Below, one piece after another: positions 19,305 to 27,164 of a stretch of DNA of 64,000 nucleotides (within the stretch, counting starts at the first letter, position 1; each line of letters starts with the position of its first letter). Under the pieces are notes generated by a model. The model made no database searches. It saw nothing but the letters and a program-made list of their open reading frames with translations, and was not told where the DNA came from. The DNA lies in NCBI GenBank assembly GCA_963754065.1, contig CAVWFH010000004.1, forward strand, positions 1-64,000. Reading direction: 5' to 3'. The position numbers and the translations under genes are program-made. This DNA comes from JALORV01 sp963754065 (GTDB lineage: Bacteria; Pseudomonadota; Gammaproteobacteria; Burkholderiales; Burkholderiaceae_F).

Positions 19305-20783
19305 TCAGGCCGGACGCTCGTCCCGTTCGGCGCGCTCGGCCATTGCCCGGGTCATCCGTCGAAACAGGAACAGGTGCGCCGGAATCATCGCGTACCAGTA
19401 GAGCAGCCCCCACACGCCGCGCGGGTGCCAGTACGCCGTTTCGGTCAGGCGCGTGCCGCCATCCGGCTGTGGTTCGAGCTCGAACTCGAGGATGCCAGAG
19501 CCCGGCGCCCTCATGCCGAAGTGCAGCGTCAGGCGCCGTTCGGGTTCGAGCGCCAGCACGGTCCAGTAGTCGATCGCGTCGCCGACGCGCAGGTCGACCG
19601 GGTCACGGCGTCCGTGCGTGAATCCCGGGCCGCCGACCAGCCAGTCGAGTAACGCGCGCAGCCACCACAGGACGTTCATCGTGTAGTAGCGGTTGTCGCC
19701 GCCGATCGCGGTGACAACGCGCCAGACCGCCGCGGGCGAGGCCAAGGTCGCGGCCGTCCCGCTCGCTCGCTTGGCGTAGAAGGCGTGGTCGTGGCGATAC
19801 GCACGGTGGGGAAAGGCACCCTCGGTCCAGCGACCGGATACCCGGTGCGTGCGCTCGGCCTCGAGCGCGGCGCGCACCGCCTCGCGAAACGTCAGCAGCC
19901 GTTGCGGCACCAGCGCCCGCAATGGGGCATCGTGCGCCGGGATGTCGTGCTTCAGCCCGCCGATCAGCGCACGCGCGATGCTGGCCGGCACCGCGGTCAC
20001 CAGCCCCAGCCAGTACGAAGATAGCCGCGGACTCAGCAGCGGCACGCGCAGGATGATCGGCCGCTTGCCGACGACGTCGCCGAAGGCGAGCATCATCTGC
20101 TCGTACGTCAGGATCTCCGGTCCACCGGCGTCGAAGATGCACCCCGCGGCCGCCGGGATGGTGGCGACGCGCTCGAGGTACGTAAGCAGATTGTCGAGGG
20201 CGATCGGTGACGACTTCGACTGCACCCACTTCGGCGTCACCATCAGTGGCAGGTGATAGACGAGGTCGCGCATCACTTCATAGGCCGCCGAGCCGGCGCC
20301 CACGATGATGCCGGCGCGGATCTCCGTGACCGGCACCGAGGTCGAGCGCAGCAGGTCGCCACTCTCGGCGCGCGACACGAGGTGCTCGGACTCTGCACCC
20401 GCGGGCACGAGTCCGCCAAGATAGACGATGCGCTCGACGCCGGCCTCCTCAGCCGCCCGGGCGAAGTTGAGCGCGGCCTCGCGATCGAGCCGGCCGAAAT
20501 CGCGCCCTGCCGCCATCGAATGCACGAGGTAGTACGCGACCCGGCAACCCGCCAGGGCAGCCGGCAAGGTCGCGGGGTTCAGCGCATCGGCCTCACCCAG
20601 CTCGACATCGGACCAGCCCCGCGCCTCGAGCGTGCGACGCTGCCGCGCCACCGCGCGGACCCGCTGTCCGCTGGCCAGCAGCCGGGGAACGAGATTGGTG
20701 CCGACGTAGCCGCTGGCGCCGAAAACCACGGTGACACCCGCGGTGGGCGCTGCAGCGTTCGAGGAAGCGTCTACACGCGACAT
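19305..20783 (-). CDS. SDR-family NAD(P)-binding oxidoreductase with DUF2867 C-terminal domain
   Basis: This is a 492-residue protein with two parts. Residues about 15-230 are an atypical short-chain dehydrogenase/epimerase fold beginning VTVVFGASGYVGTNLVPRLL and containing AYYLVHSM and VERIVYLGGLVP. The C-terminal half (from about 330) matches the DUF2867 domain usually fused to it (YYTMNVLWWLRALLDWLVGGPG, DYWTVLALEPERRLTLHFGMRAPG). The physiological substrate is unknown. The catalytic YxxxK of classical SDRs is not apparent, as is usual for this NmrA/UbiA-like subgroup. It converges on the CBS gene with 21 bases between stops. Confidence 0.8.
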   Translation of the reverse strand: MSRVDASSNAAAPTAGVTVVFGASGYVGTNLVPRLLASGQRVRAVARQRRTLEARGWSDVELGEADALNPATLPAALAGCRVAYYLVHSMAAGRDFGRLDREAALNFARAAEEAGVERIVYLGGLVPAGAESEHLVSRAESGDLLRSTSVPVTEIRAGIIVGAGSAAYEVMRDLVYHLPLMVTPKWVQSKSSPIALDNLLTYLERVATIPAAAGCIFDAGGPEILTYEQMMLAFGDVVGKRPIILRVPLLSPRLSSYWLGLVTAVPASIARALIGGLKHDIPAHDAPLRALVPQRLLTFREAVRAALEAERTHRVSGRWTEGAFPHRAYRHDHAFYAKRASGTAATLASPAAVWRVVTAIGGDNRYYTMNVLWWLRALLDWLVGGPGFTHGRRDPVDLRVGDAIDYWTVLALEPERRLTLHFGMRAPGSGILEFELEPQPDGGTRLTETAYWHPRGVWGLLYWYAMIPAHLFLFRRMTRAMAERAERDERPA

Positions 20784-20815
20784 GCACCCGCAGTCTACGG
20801 GTGCCCCACCGCCCT

Positions 20816-21298
20816 TCAGTAGCGCCCGTGCTGCTTGTAGATGTAGTTCGCCAGTTCCACGGACTGGCTGGACAGCCGGCGCTGGATCGCATGCGCGGTG
20901 CGCACGATCGCGCGCATGGCGCGATAGACGATCTCCGGATCGGTCTTCAGCAACGACTCGAGCTGCGGACGGCGCAATGACATCACGCGCGTCGGCCCGA
21001 CCGCGACCAGGGAGGCGTAGCGCTCGGTGTCGTCGATGAACGACAGTTCACCCGCGAAGTCGCCCGCGACCAGCGTGTGCAGCGTCACGGCCGGCTCGTC
21101 CTTGGGATGCCGGACCACGCCGAGCGCCCCGCTGATCACGACAAACAGATGGTCGTCGGACGAGCCTTCACGCACCAGGACATCGCCATCGCGCAGATCC
21201 AGCAGCTCGGTCAGTGCTGCCAGCGTCCGGCATTGCGCATCGTCAAGCTCCGCCGAGAGGCGGGAACTGCGAAGTGCATCAAAACGTTCGTCCGACAT
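20816..21298 (-). CDS. Stand-alone cyclic nucleotide-binding (CAP_ED) domain protein
   Basis: This 160-residue protein has the Crp/Fnr effector domain: LLDLRDGDVLVREGSSDDHLFVVISG, FAGELSFIDDTERYASLVAVGPTRVMSL (the phosphate-binding cassette region) and a C-terminal helix. It has no helix-turn-helix DNA-binding domain, so it is not a classical Crp/Fnr regulator. It may act through protein partners. Its start at 21298 has GTGAGGACG upstream. It is transcribed divergently from the hydrogenase cluster, with 294 bases between starts, but no functional link is proven. Confidence 0.82.
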   Translation of the reverse strand: MSDERFDALRSSRLSAELDDAQCRTLAALTELLDLRDGDVLVREGSSDDHLFVVISGALGVVRHPKDEPAVTLHTLVAGDFAGELSFIDDTERYASLVAVGPTRVMSLRRPQLESLLKTDPEIVYRAMRAIVRTAHAIQRRLSSQSVELANYIYKQHGRY

Positions 21299-21473
21299 GT
21301 CGTCCTCACAGGATGGCCGCTGGCAACTGCAGTCGACGGCGCTCGAATTAGATGCTGCCCCGCCGACCGCGCCCTTGCAGTAGAGCAACACGGACGGCAA
21401 TTTCGTCGGTTCGCATCTGTAACGGTAAGCGTAACAACCGTGTCCCGAGCAATTCTTGTCCACGCACTCCGGG

Positions 21474-21499
21474 GCGCCGTTGACGTGCATCAACGGCGC
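21474..21499. promoter_or_regulatory. FNR/CRP-like operator within a 10-bp inverted repeat, upstream of hoxK
   Basis: GCGCCGTTGA (21474-21483) and TCAACGGCGC (21490-21499) are perfect inverted repeats around CGTGCA. Its centre TTGACGTGCATCAA (21480-21493) differs at one base from the FNR consensus TTGAT-N4-ATCAA. It ends 93 bases before the hoxK start, a plausible position for activation by an FNR/Anr-type factor, which controls hydrogenase genes in several proteobacteria. A transcript hairpin is an alternative reading. No sigma-54 -24/-12 promoter of good quality was found nearby. Confidence 0.6.
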
Positions 21500-21592
21500 A
21501 CTTGTGCAAAGGATGAGGATGCGCCCATGCAGCGCTGATCGCCCATGTTTCGCGAGCGACCAGTGCGTGACACGACCCACGGGAGATGGACC

Positions 21593-22702
21593 ATGCTCGA
21601 AACCTCATATGAAGTGATGCGGCGGCAGGGGATCACGCGGCGGAGCTTCCTGAAGTTCTGCAGCCTGACCGCAGCATCGCTCGGCCTCGGCGAGGCGGGT
21701 GCACAGGAGATCGCGAAGGCGCTGCAGACCAAGCCGCGCACGCCGGTCATCTGGCTGCACGGACTCGAGTGCACGTGCTGCACCGAGTCGTTCATCCGCT
21801 CGGCGCACCCGCTCGCGAAAGACGTGGTCCTGTCGATGATCTCGCTCGACTACGACGACACGATCATGGCCGCCGCCGGTCACCAGGCCGAAGAGGCGCT
21901 CGAGCAGACGATCGCGAAGTACAAGGGCAACTACATCCTTGCGGTCGAAGGCAATCCGCCGTTGGCCGAAGACGGCATCCACTGCATTCCCGGCGGCCGT
22001 CCGTTTGTCGAGAAGCTCAAGCACGTCGCCAAGGACGCCAAGGCCATCATCTCGTGGGGCTCGTGCGCATCGTGGGGCTGCGTGCAGGCTGCGAAGCCGA
22101 ATCCGACACAGGCCACACCGGTCCACAAGGTCATCTTCGACAAACCGATCATCAAGGTGCCGGGCTGCCCGCCGATCGCCGAAGTGATGACGGGTGTCGT
22201 GACCTACGTGCTGACCTTCGACCGACTGCCCGAAATGGACGCCCAGGGCCGGCCGAAGATGTTCTACAGCCAGCGCGTGCACGACAAGTGCTATCGCCGG
22301 CCGCACTTCGATGCCGGCCAGTTCGTCGAGAAGTTCGACGATGCCGGCGCGCGCATGGGCTACTGCCTCTACAAGGTGGGCTGCAAGGGTCCTGTCACCT
22401 ACAACGCCTGCTCGGCGATCCGCTGGAACGAAGGGCTGAGCTTCCCGATCCAGTCGGGCCATGGCTGCATCGGCTGCTCGGAAGACGACTTCTGGGACAA
22501 GGGCTCGTTCTACGACCACCTGACGACGATCCGTCCGCCCGGAGTGGCGGGACTCGGTATCGAGGGCACGGCGACCACATTCGGCGTCGCAGCGGTGGCC
22601 GTCGCGGGCGCAGCGCTCGCGGCACACGCGGCCGTCAGTGCGATCAAGCAGGCGCGCAGCCACACGCGCAATGACAAAGTGAACGAGACGGTGGAGAAGT
22701 AA
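21593..22702 (+). CDS. hoxK: [NiFe] uptake hydrogenase small subunit, oxygen-tolerant type
   Basis: This is the iron-sulfur subunit of a membrane-bound hydrogenase (369 residues), which carries electrons from the Ni-Fe site to cytochrome b. It has a Tat signal (RRSFLKF, residues 16-22), the proximal-cluster motif LECTCCTESF, and a C-terminal hydrophobic anchor. Cysteines 60, 62, 63, 158, 163 and 192 reproduce the six-cysteine spacing of E. coli Hyd-1 (17, 19, 20, 115, 120, 149). That pattern holds the [4Fe-3S] cluster that gives oxygen tolerance (group 1d). Distal and medial cluster ligands are visible in HDKCYRRPHF and GCIGCSEDDFWDKG. The ATG at 21593 follows GGGAGATGGA. Confidence 0.95.
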   Translation: MLETSYEVMRRQGITRRSFLKFCSLTAASLGLGEAGAQEIAKALQTKPRTPVIWLHGLECTCCTESFIRSAHPLAKDVVLSMISLDYDDTIMAAAGHQAEEALEQTIAKYKGNYILAVEGNPPLAEDGIHCIPGGRPFVEKLKHVAKDAKAIISWGSCASWGCVQAAKPNPTQATPVHKVIFDKPIIKVPGCPPIAEVMTGVVTYVLTFDRLPEMDAQGRPKMFYSQRVHDKCYRRPHFDAGQFVEKFDDAGARMGYCLYKVGCKGPVTYNACSAIRWNEGLSFPIQSGHGCIGCSEDDFWDKGSFYDHLTTIRPPGVAGLGIEGTATTFGVAAVAVAGAALAAHAAVSAIKQARSHTRNDKVNETVEK

Positions 22703-22704
22703 TC

Positions 22705-24498
22705 ATGCCGACCATCCAGACACAAGGTTTCACGCTCGACAACAGCGGCCGGCGCATCGTCGTCGATCCGATCACCCGGATCGAGGGGCACCTGCGCATC
22801 GAGGTCAATGTCGACAAGGACAACGTGATCCGCAACGCGGTCTCGACCGGCACGATGTGGCGCGGCCTCGAGGTCATCCTCAAGGGACGCGACCCGCGTG
22901 ACGCCTGGGCCTTCGTCGAACGGATCTGCGGCGTGTGCACCGGCGTGCACGCGCTGGCATCGGTGCGCTCGGTCGAGGACGCGCTCGGGATCAAGATCCC
23001 GAAGAACGCGAACATCATCCGCAACCTGATGCACTCGACGCTGTACGCGCAGGACCACCTGGTCCACTTCTATCACCTGCATGCGCTCGACTGGGTCGAC
23101 GTGGTCTCGGCGCTGAAGGCGGACCCGAAGAAGACTTCCGAGATCCAGCAGTCGATCTCGCCGTGGCCCAACAGCTCGCCGGGCTACTTCCGCGAAGTGC
23201 AGAGCCGCCTGAAGAAGTTCGTCGAGAGCGGCCAGCTCGGCATCTTTGCCAACGCCTACTGGGGCAACCCGGCGTATCAGCTGCCGCCCGAAGTCAACCT
23301 GCTGGCGACGACGCACTACCTCGAAGCGCTCGACTTCCAGAAGGAGATCGTCAAGATCCAGACGATCTTCGGCGGCAAGAATCCGCATCCGAACTGGCTC
23401 GTCGGCGGCGTGCCCTCGCCGATCAATGTCGACGGCACCGGATCGATCGGCGCGATCAACATGGCCACGCTCAACATGGTCAAGGACATCGTCGACCGCA
23501 CGATCGAGTTCGTCGACCAGGTCTATATCCCCGACCTGCTGGCGATTGCCGGCTTCTACAAGAACTGGGCCAAGTGGGGCGGCGGCCTGGCAAGCCAGAA
23601 CGTCATGTCCTATGGCGAGTTCCCCGTCATCCCGAACGACTACAGCAACAGCAGCATGCTGCTGCCGTCCGGTGTCATCCTCGGCGGGGACCTCAAGAAG
23701 GTGCATGAAGTCGACCTGAAGGACCCCGAGCAGGTCCAGGAATGGGTCACGCACAGCTGGTACAAGTACGCGGACGAGGCCAAGGGCCTGCATCCGTTCG
23801 ACGGCGTGACCGATCCCAAGTTCGAACTGGGCGCAAACACCAAGGGCACGCGGACCAACATCCAGGAACTCGACGAGTCCGCGAAGTACTCGTGGGTCAA
23901 GTCGCCGCGCTGGAAAGGTCATCCGGTCGAGGTTGGACCGCTGGCCCGTTACCTCGTCGCCTATGCACGCGGCAACAAGGAGATCCAGGAGCAGGTCAAT
24001 GGCGCCCTCAAGGCGCTCGACGTGCCGATCACGGCGCTGTTCTCCACGCTGGGACGCACCGCGGCACGTGGCCTCGAATGCCAGTGGGCGGCGCACAAGA
24101 TGCGCACCTTCTACGACGAGCTCGTCGCCAATATCAAGGCGGGTGACCTGGCCACGGCCAACGTCGAGAAATGGGAGCCGTCGACCTGGGCCGCCGAGGC
24201 CAAGGGCGTTGCACCTTGCGAAGCTCCGCGCGGAGCGCTGGCCCACTGGGTCAAGATCAAGAGCGGCCGCATCGACAGCTACCAGTGCGTCGTGCCGACG
24301 ACCTGGAACGCGGGGCCGCGCGACGCCAAGGGCCAGATCGGCCCCTACGAGGCATCGCTGCTCAACACGCCGATGGCCAAGCCCGACCAGCCGGTCGAGA
24401 TCCTGCGCACGATCCACAGCTTCGATCCGTGCCTGGCCTGTGCGACGCACGTGATGTCGCCCGAAGGCGAGGAAATCGTCTCCGTGAAAGTTCGCTGA
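22705..24498 (+). CDS. hoxG: [NiFe] uptake hydrogenase large subunit
   Basis: This catalytic subunit (597 residues) splits H2 at the Ni-Fe(CN)2CO centre. The four metal-binding cysteines are in RICGVC (C75, C78) and DPCLAC (C576, C579). The precursor keeps a 15-residue tail after His582 (VMSPEGEEIVSVKVR), which the HoxM protease is expected to remove after nickel insertion. It starts two bases after hoxK. The HoxKG pair is exported by Tat as a complex on the HoxK signal. Confidence 0.96.
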   Translation: MPTIQTQGFTLDNSGRRIVVDPITRIEGHLRIEVNVDKDNVIRNAVSTGTMWRGLEVILKGRDPRDAWAFVERICGVCTGVHALASVRSVEDALGIKIPKNANIIRNLMHSTLYAQDHLVHFYHLHALDWVDVVSALKADPKKTSEIQQSISPWPNSSPGYFREVQSRLKKFVESGQLGIFANAYWGNPAYQLPPEVNLLATTHYLEALDFQKEIVKIQTIFGGKNPHPNWLVGGVPSPINVDGTGSIGAINMATLNMVKDIVDRTIEFVDQVYIPDLLAIAGFYKNWAKWGGGLASQNVMSYGEFPVIPNDYSNSSMLLPSGVILGGDLKKVHEVDLKDPEQVQEWVTHSWYKYADEAKGLHPFDGVTDPKFELGANTKGTRTNIQELDESAKYSWVKSPRWKGHPVEVGPLARYLVAYARGNKEIQEQVNGALKALDVPITALFSTLGRTAARGLECQWAAHKMRTFYDELVANIKAGDLATANVEKWEPSTWAAEAKGVAPCEAPRGALAHWVKIKSGRIDSYQCVVPTTWNAGPRDAKGQIGPYEASLLNTPMAKPDQPVEILRTIHSFDPCLACATHVMSPEGEEIVSVKVR

Positions 24499-24511
24499 CA
24501 AGGAGCCTTCA

Positions 24512-25255
24512 ATGTCAAAGCACGGGTACGGAGAGATGAGAGTCGATCCGGTCAGCGGTGCGGTGCTGGGCGGCAAGCTCCAGCAGGTCTATGTCTATGA
24601 AGCCCCGGTGCGCATCTGGCACTGGCTGATGATGATCGCGATGTTCGTGCTGATCCCGACGGGCTATCTGATCGGCTCGCCGTGGAGCGGCCCGCGCGAA
24701 GAAGCGACCTTCACCTACTTCTTCGGCAACATCCGCACGATTCACTTCATCGCGGCCATGGTCTTCGCGGTGGCCTTCGTCGTGCGCCTGTACTGGGCCA
24801 TCATCGGCAACCACCACGCACGCGCGATCTTCATTCCGCCGGTGTGGAACTTCAACTGGTGGAAGGGCCTGGTCGGCCAGGCGATGTACTACCTGTTCCT
24901 GCGCAAGGAGTCCGCGTTGTGGATCGGGCACAACCCGCTCGCGCAGTTCGCGATGTTCTTCATGTACGTGCTCGGGTCGATCGTCATCATCCTCACCGGC
25001 TTTTCGCTGTACGCGGAGCAGTTCGGCTGGGGCTCGACCTGGATGAACGTCTTCGGCTGGGTCAACACCCTGCTCGGTGGCTCGCAGATGGTGCGCACCG
25101 TGCATCACTTCGCGATGTACTACCTGATGCTGTTCGCGGTCGTGCACATGTACATGGTGTTCCGCGAGGACATCATGAGCCAGCAGAGCGTGGTCGGCAC
25201 GATGATCAGCGGAGTGCGCACGTTCAAGGCGGGCGCAAGGATCGAGAAGATCTGA
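24512..25255 (+). CDS. hoxZ: Hydrogenase b-type cytochrome, membrane anchor
   Basis: This diheme cytochrome b (247 residues, four hydrophobic segments) anchors HoxKG to the periplasmic face and passes electrons to quinone. The family features are visible: VYEAPVRIWHWLMMIAMF, RTIHFIAAMVF, WIGHNPLAQFAMF and MVRTVHHFAMYYLMLFAVVHMYMVFREDI, with histidines suited to heme ligation. The ribosome site AAGGAG precedes the ATG. It completes the core hoxKGZ operon. Confidence 0.93.
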   Translation: MSKHGYGEMRVDPVSGAVLGGKLQQVYVYEAPVRIWHWLMMIAMFVLIPTGYLIGSPWSGPREEATFTYFFGNIRTIHFIAAMVFAVAFVVRLYWAIIGNHHARAIFIPPVWNFNWWKGLVGQAMYYLFLRKESALWIGHNPLAQFAMFFMYVLGSIVIILTGFSLYAEQFGWGSTWMNVFGWVNTLLGGSQMVRTVHHFAMYYLMLFAVVHMYMVFREDIMSQQSVVGTMISGVRTFKAGARIEKI

Positions 25256-25284
25256 ACCTCGCAACCCGCGCGGCGCAATCCGCC

Positions 25285-25611
25285 ATGATGGCAACTCGCA
25301 CCACCTCCCGACGGGGCCAGCCGGCCTCGTTGGGAATTCCGGCCCGGCGACCGCCGCAGCCGGGGCAGTTCCTCGAGAGCCGCTTCCTCAAGCCACTGGG
25401 GATCAGCCAGACCGATCTCGCCAAGGCGCTCGGCGTGTCGCGCCGCCGTGTCAACGAACTGATCAACGGCCGGCGCGCGATCACGCCGGACACCGCGGTC
25501 CGGCTGGCGATGTACTTCGGCAACGAGGCGGCCTTCTGGATGCACCTGCAGGTGGCCTGGGATATGCATTCGGCCGCGCGCGAAGTGCGCGCGTCGATGC
25601 GCACTCGCTGA
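25285..25611 (+). CDS. HigA-like helix-turn-helix antitoxin-family protein inside the hox operon
   Basis: This is a 108-residue protein with a Xre/HigA-type DNA-binding domain: FLKPLGISQTDLAKALGVSRRRVNELINGRRAITPDTAVRLAMYFGNEAAFWMHLQ. It matches the VapI/HigA addiction-module family over nearly its whole length, but no HigB toxin frame lies beside it. It sits between hoxZ and hoxM on the same strand, 29 bases after hoxZ, where the R. eutropha locus has nothing. It could be a solitary regulator of the hox genes. The start is one of two adjacent ATGs (25285 or 25288). Confidence 0.82.
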   Translation: MMATRTTSRRGQPASLGIPARRPPQPGQFLESRFLKPLGISQTDLAKALGVSRRRVNELINGRRAITPDTAVRLAMYFGNEAAFWMHLQVAWDMHSAAREVRASMRTR

Positions 25612-25641
25612 GTGGTTTCTCAGGACATCGCTCGTTCTGTG

Positions 25642-25660
25642 AACGCAACGTCGCTGCGTT
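25642..25660. repeat. Short inverted repeat upstream of hoxM
   Basis: AACGCA (25642-25647) and TGCGTT (25655-25660) form a 6-base inverted repeat 30 bases after the HigA-like gene. It could be part of an autoregulatory site for that protein, but this is only suggested by position. Confidence 0.35.
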
Positions 25661-25701
25661 GACGTAACGCAAGCGCAGCATTTGCTTCGGCCAGTACCGT
25701 T

Positions 25702-25724
25702 CGTGTAACCACCGGGGTTACACG
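25702..25724. promoter_or_regulatory. Perfect 9-bp palindrome covering the hoxM ribosome-binding region
   Basis: CGTGTAACC (25702-25710) and GGTTACACG (25716-25724) flank ACCGG. The right arm ends four bases before the hoxM ATG, and there is no ordinary Shine-Dalgarno sequence outside it. As DNA it could be an operator for the neighbouring HigA-like protein. As RNA it would fold a stem over the translation start. Confidence 0.5.
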
Positions 25725-25728
25725 GCAA

Positions 25729-26358
25729 ATGGATGTTGAACGCGAAGTACTGGTACTGGGCATCGGCAATTTCCTCTGGGCCGATGAAGGCTTCGGCGTA
25801 CGGGCAGTCGAAGCGCTGCACCAGGCCTTCCGGTTTCCTGCCGGCGTCGAGCTGATGGACGGCGGCACGCTCGGCCTGTCCCTCCTCCCGTACGTCGAGA
25901 CGAGCCGCTGCGTGCTGGTGCTCGATGCGATCGACTACGGCCTCGAGCCCGGAACACTGAAGGTCCTGCGCGATGCCGAAGTCCCGGCGTGGGGCGCGCG
26001 CAAGATGAGCCCGCACCAGAACGGCTTCAACGACGTGCTCGCACTCGCGCAGCTGCATGGCTGCGCGCCGGAGCACATCGTCGCGATCGGCGTGCAGCCG
26101 CAGACGCTTGACGATTTCGGCGGCAGCCTGACCGCGCCGGTGCGGATGCGCCTGCAGGACGCCGTGCAGCTCGCCGCCGAGCAGCTCGCAGAATGGGGCT
26201 ACCCCGGCACGCCGCGTCCGGTGAACGACATCGCCGAGCCGTTGAATGCGAGTTCCGTCGGCCTGCAGGCCTACGAGGCCCAGCGTCCTTCCGCCGAGGA
26301 CGCCTGCCGGTCCGGCGATCCGCGCCTGCTCGAACTTCGCCAGCGCGCCGGGAGCTGA
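25729..26358 (+). CDS. hoxM: Hydrogenase maturation endopeptidase
   Basis: This protease (209 residues) of the HybD/HupD family clips the C-terminal tail of HoxG after nickel insertion. The motif GIGNFLWADEGFGV carries the first nickel-recognising acid (Glu20). Asp66 or Asp69 in LDAIDYG and His96 in MSPHQNGF are the other expected ligands. It is followed after three bases by hoxL. The palindrome just before the start may control its translation. Confidence 0.92.
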   Translation: MDVEREVLVLGIGNFLWADEGFGVRAVEALHQAFRFPAGVELMDGGTLGLSLLPYVETSRCVLVLDAIDYGLEPGTLKVLRDAEVPAWGARKMSPHQNGFNDVLALAQLHGCAPEHIVAIGVQPQTLDDFGGSLTAPVRMRLQDAVQLAAEQLAEWGYPGTPRPVNDIAEPLNASSVGLQAYEAQRPSAEDACRSGDPRLLELRQRAGS

Positions 26359-26361
26359 GCC

Positions 26362-26679
26362 ATGTGCATCGGCATTCCACTCCAGGTCATCGAGTGCGAG
26401 GAACAGACCGCCGTCTGCGAAGCCGGCGGCCGGCGCGAGCGGCTCAACATCGTGCTGGTCGGGCCGCAGGCCGTGGGCACCTGGCTGCTCGCCTACCAGG
26501 GCTCGGCAATCCGGGTGCTGACCGAGGACGAGGCACTGCAGACACGCGCAGCGCTGGCCGCGCTCGATGCCGCGATGACGGGCACCGGCGATCTCGACGT
26601 GTACTTCGCCGACCTGGCCGCGCGCGAACCTTCACTGCCACCGCACCTGCGCCCCAACCGCACTGAGACACCCGAATGA
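26362..26679 (+). CDS. hoxL: HypC-like hydrogenase chaperone HoxL (HupF)
   Basis: This is a HypC/HupF-family chaperone of 105 residues. The N-terminal MCIGIP, whose Cys2 is exposed after removal of Met, is the site that holds the Fe(CN)2CO unit. It is longer than the true HypC at 33687 and lies in the hoxM-L-O order, so it is the dedicated HoxG chaperone, not a duplicate. It overlaps hoxO by 4 bases. Confidence 0.9.
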   Translation: MCIGIPLQVIECEEQTAVCEAGGRRERLNIVLVGPQAVGTWLLAYQGSAIRVLTEDEALQTRAALAALDAAMTGTGDLDVYFADLAAREPSLPPHLRPNRTETPE

Positions 26680-27143
26680 GCCTGCTTGCCGTTCCCGATT
26701 CCGCCGCTCTGCACCCTCTGCTCGATCAACTCGTGACCCGGCACGGTTTCACGCGGCTCGACGCCGATGCCGTCGACGCCTTCGTCGCGCCGCCGGGGCA
26801 TGCCCTGCTGGTGTTCACGGAAGATCCGGTCCGCTACAAGGAAACGCTCGACCTCGCGGTGATCGCGCCGGAAGTCGCGCGAACATTTCCGGGACGCTTC
26901 CGCGTGGGCGTCCTCTTTCCCGACGTCGCGCGCAAGGTCGCCAAGCGCTATGGGTTTGCACGCTGGCCGGCACTCGTGCTGCTGAAGGATGGCGAGTACG
27001 TCGGGGCCATCGACGGGCTGCGCAACTGGGAGGAATACCTCGAACAGATGCAGCAGCTGCTGGCCGCCGGGCCGTCACGTCCACCGTCCGTGGGCATTCC
27101 CGTCAATTCCGCTGGCGGCGATGCGTCCGCCTGCGGTCACTGA
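26676..27143 (+). CDS. hoxO: Hydrogenase small-subunit chaperone HoxO (HyaE/HupG), thioredoxin-like
   Basis: This protein (155 residues) of the HyaE/HupG family has a thioredoxin-like fold without the CxxC redox pair, as is normal for the family. VFTEDPVRYKETLDLAVIAPE and YGFARWPALVLLKDGEYVGAIDGLRNWEEY are typical. It binds the HoxK Tat signal or precursor during assembly. The ATG overlaps the hoxL stop. Confidence 0.88.
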   Translation: MSLLAVPDSAALHPLLDQLVTRHGFTRLDADAVDAFVAPPGHALLVFTEDPVRYKETLDLAVIAPEVARTFPGRFRVGVLFPDVARKVAKRYGFARWPALVLLKDGEYVGAIDGLRNWEEYLEQMQQLLAAGPSRPPSVGIPVNSAGGDASACGH

Positions 27144-27164
27144 ACTCTCTTTGCAGGCAAGACA

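Noticed and set aside
21299..21592. Sigma-54 promoter for hoxK, expected by analogy with R. eutropha
   Set aside because: No GG-N10-GC element with good flanks was found. The best partial matches have wrong spacing.
25285..25611. A complete toxin-antitoxin module
   Set aside because: No HigB-like toxin frame is found before or after the HigA-like gene on either strand. Only the antitoxin-type protein can be supported.
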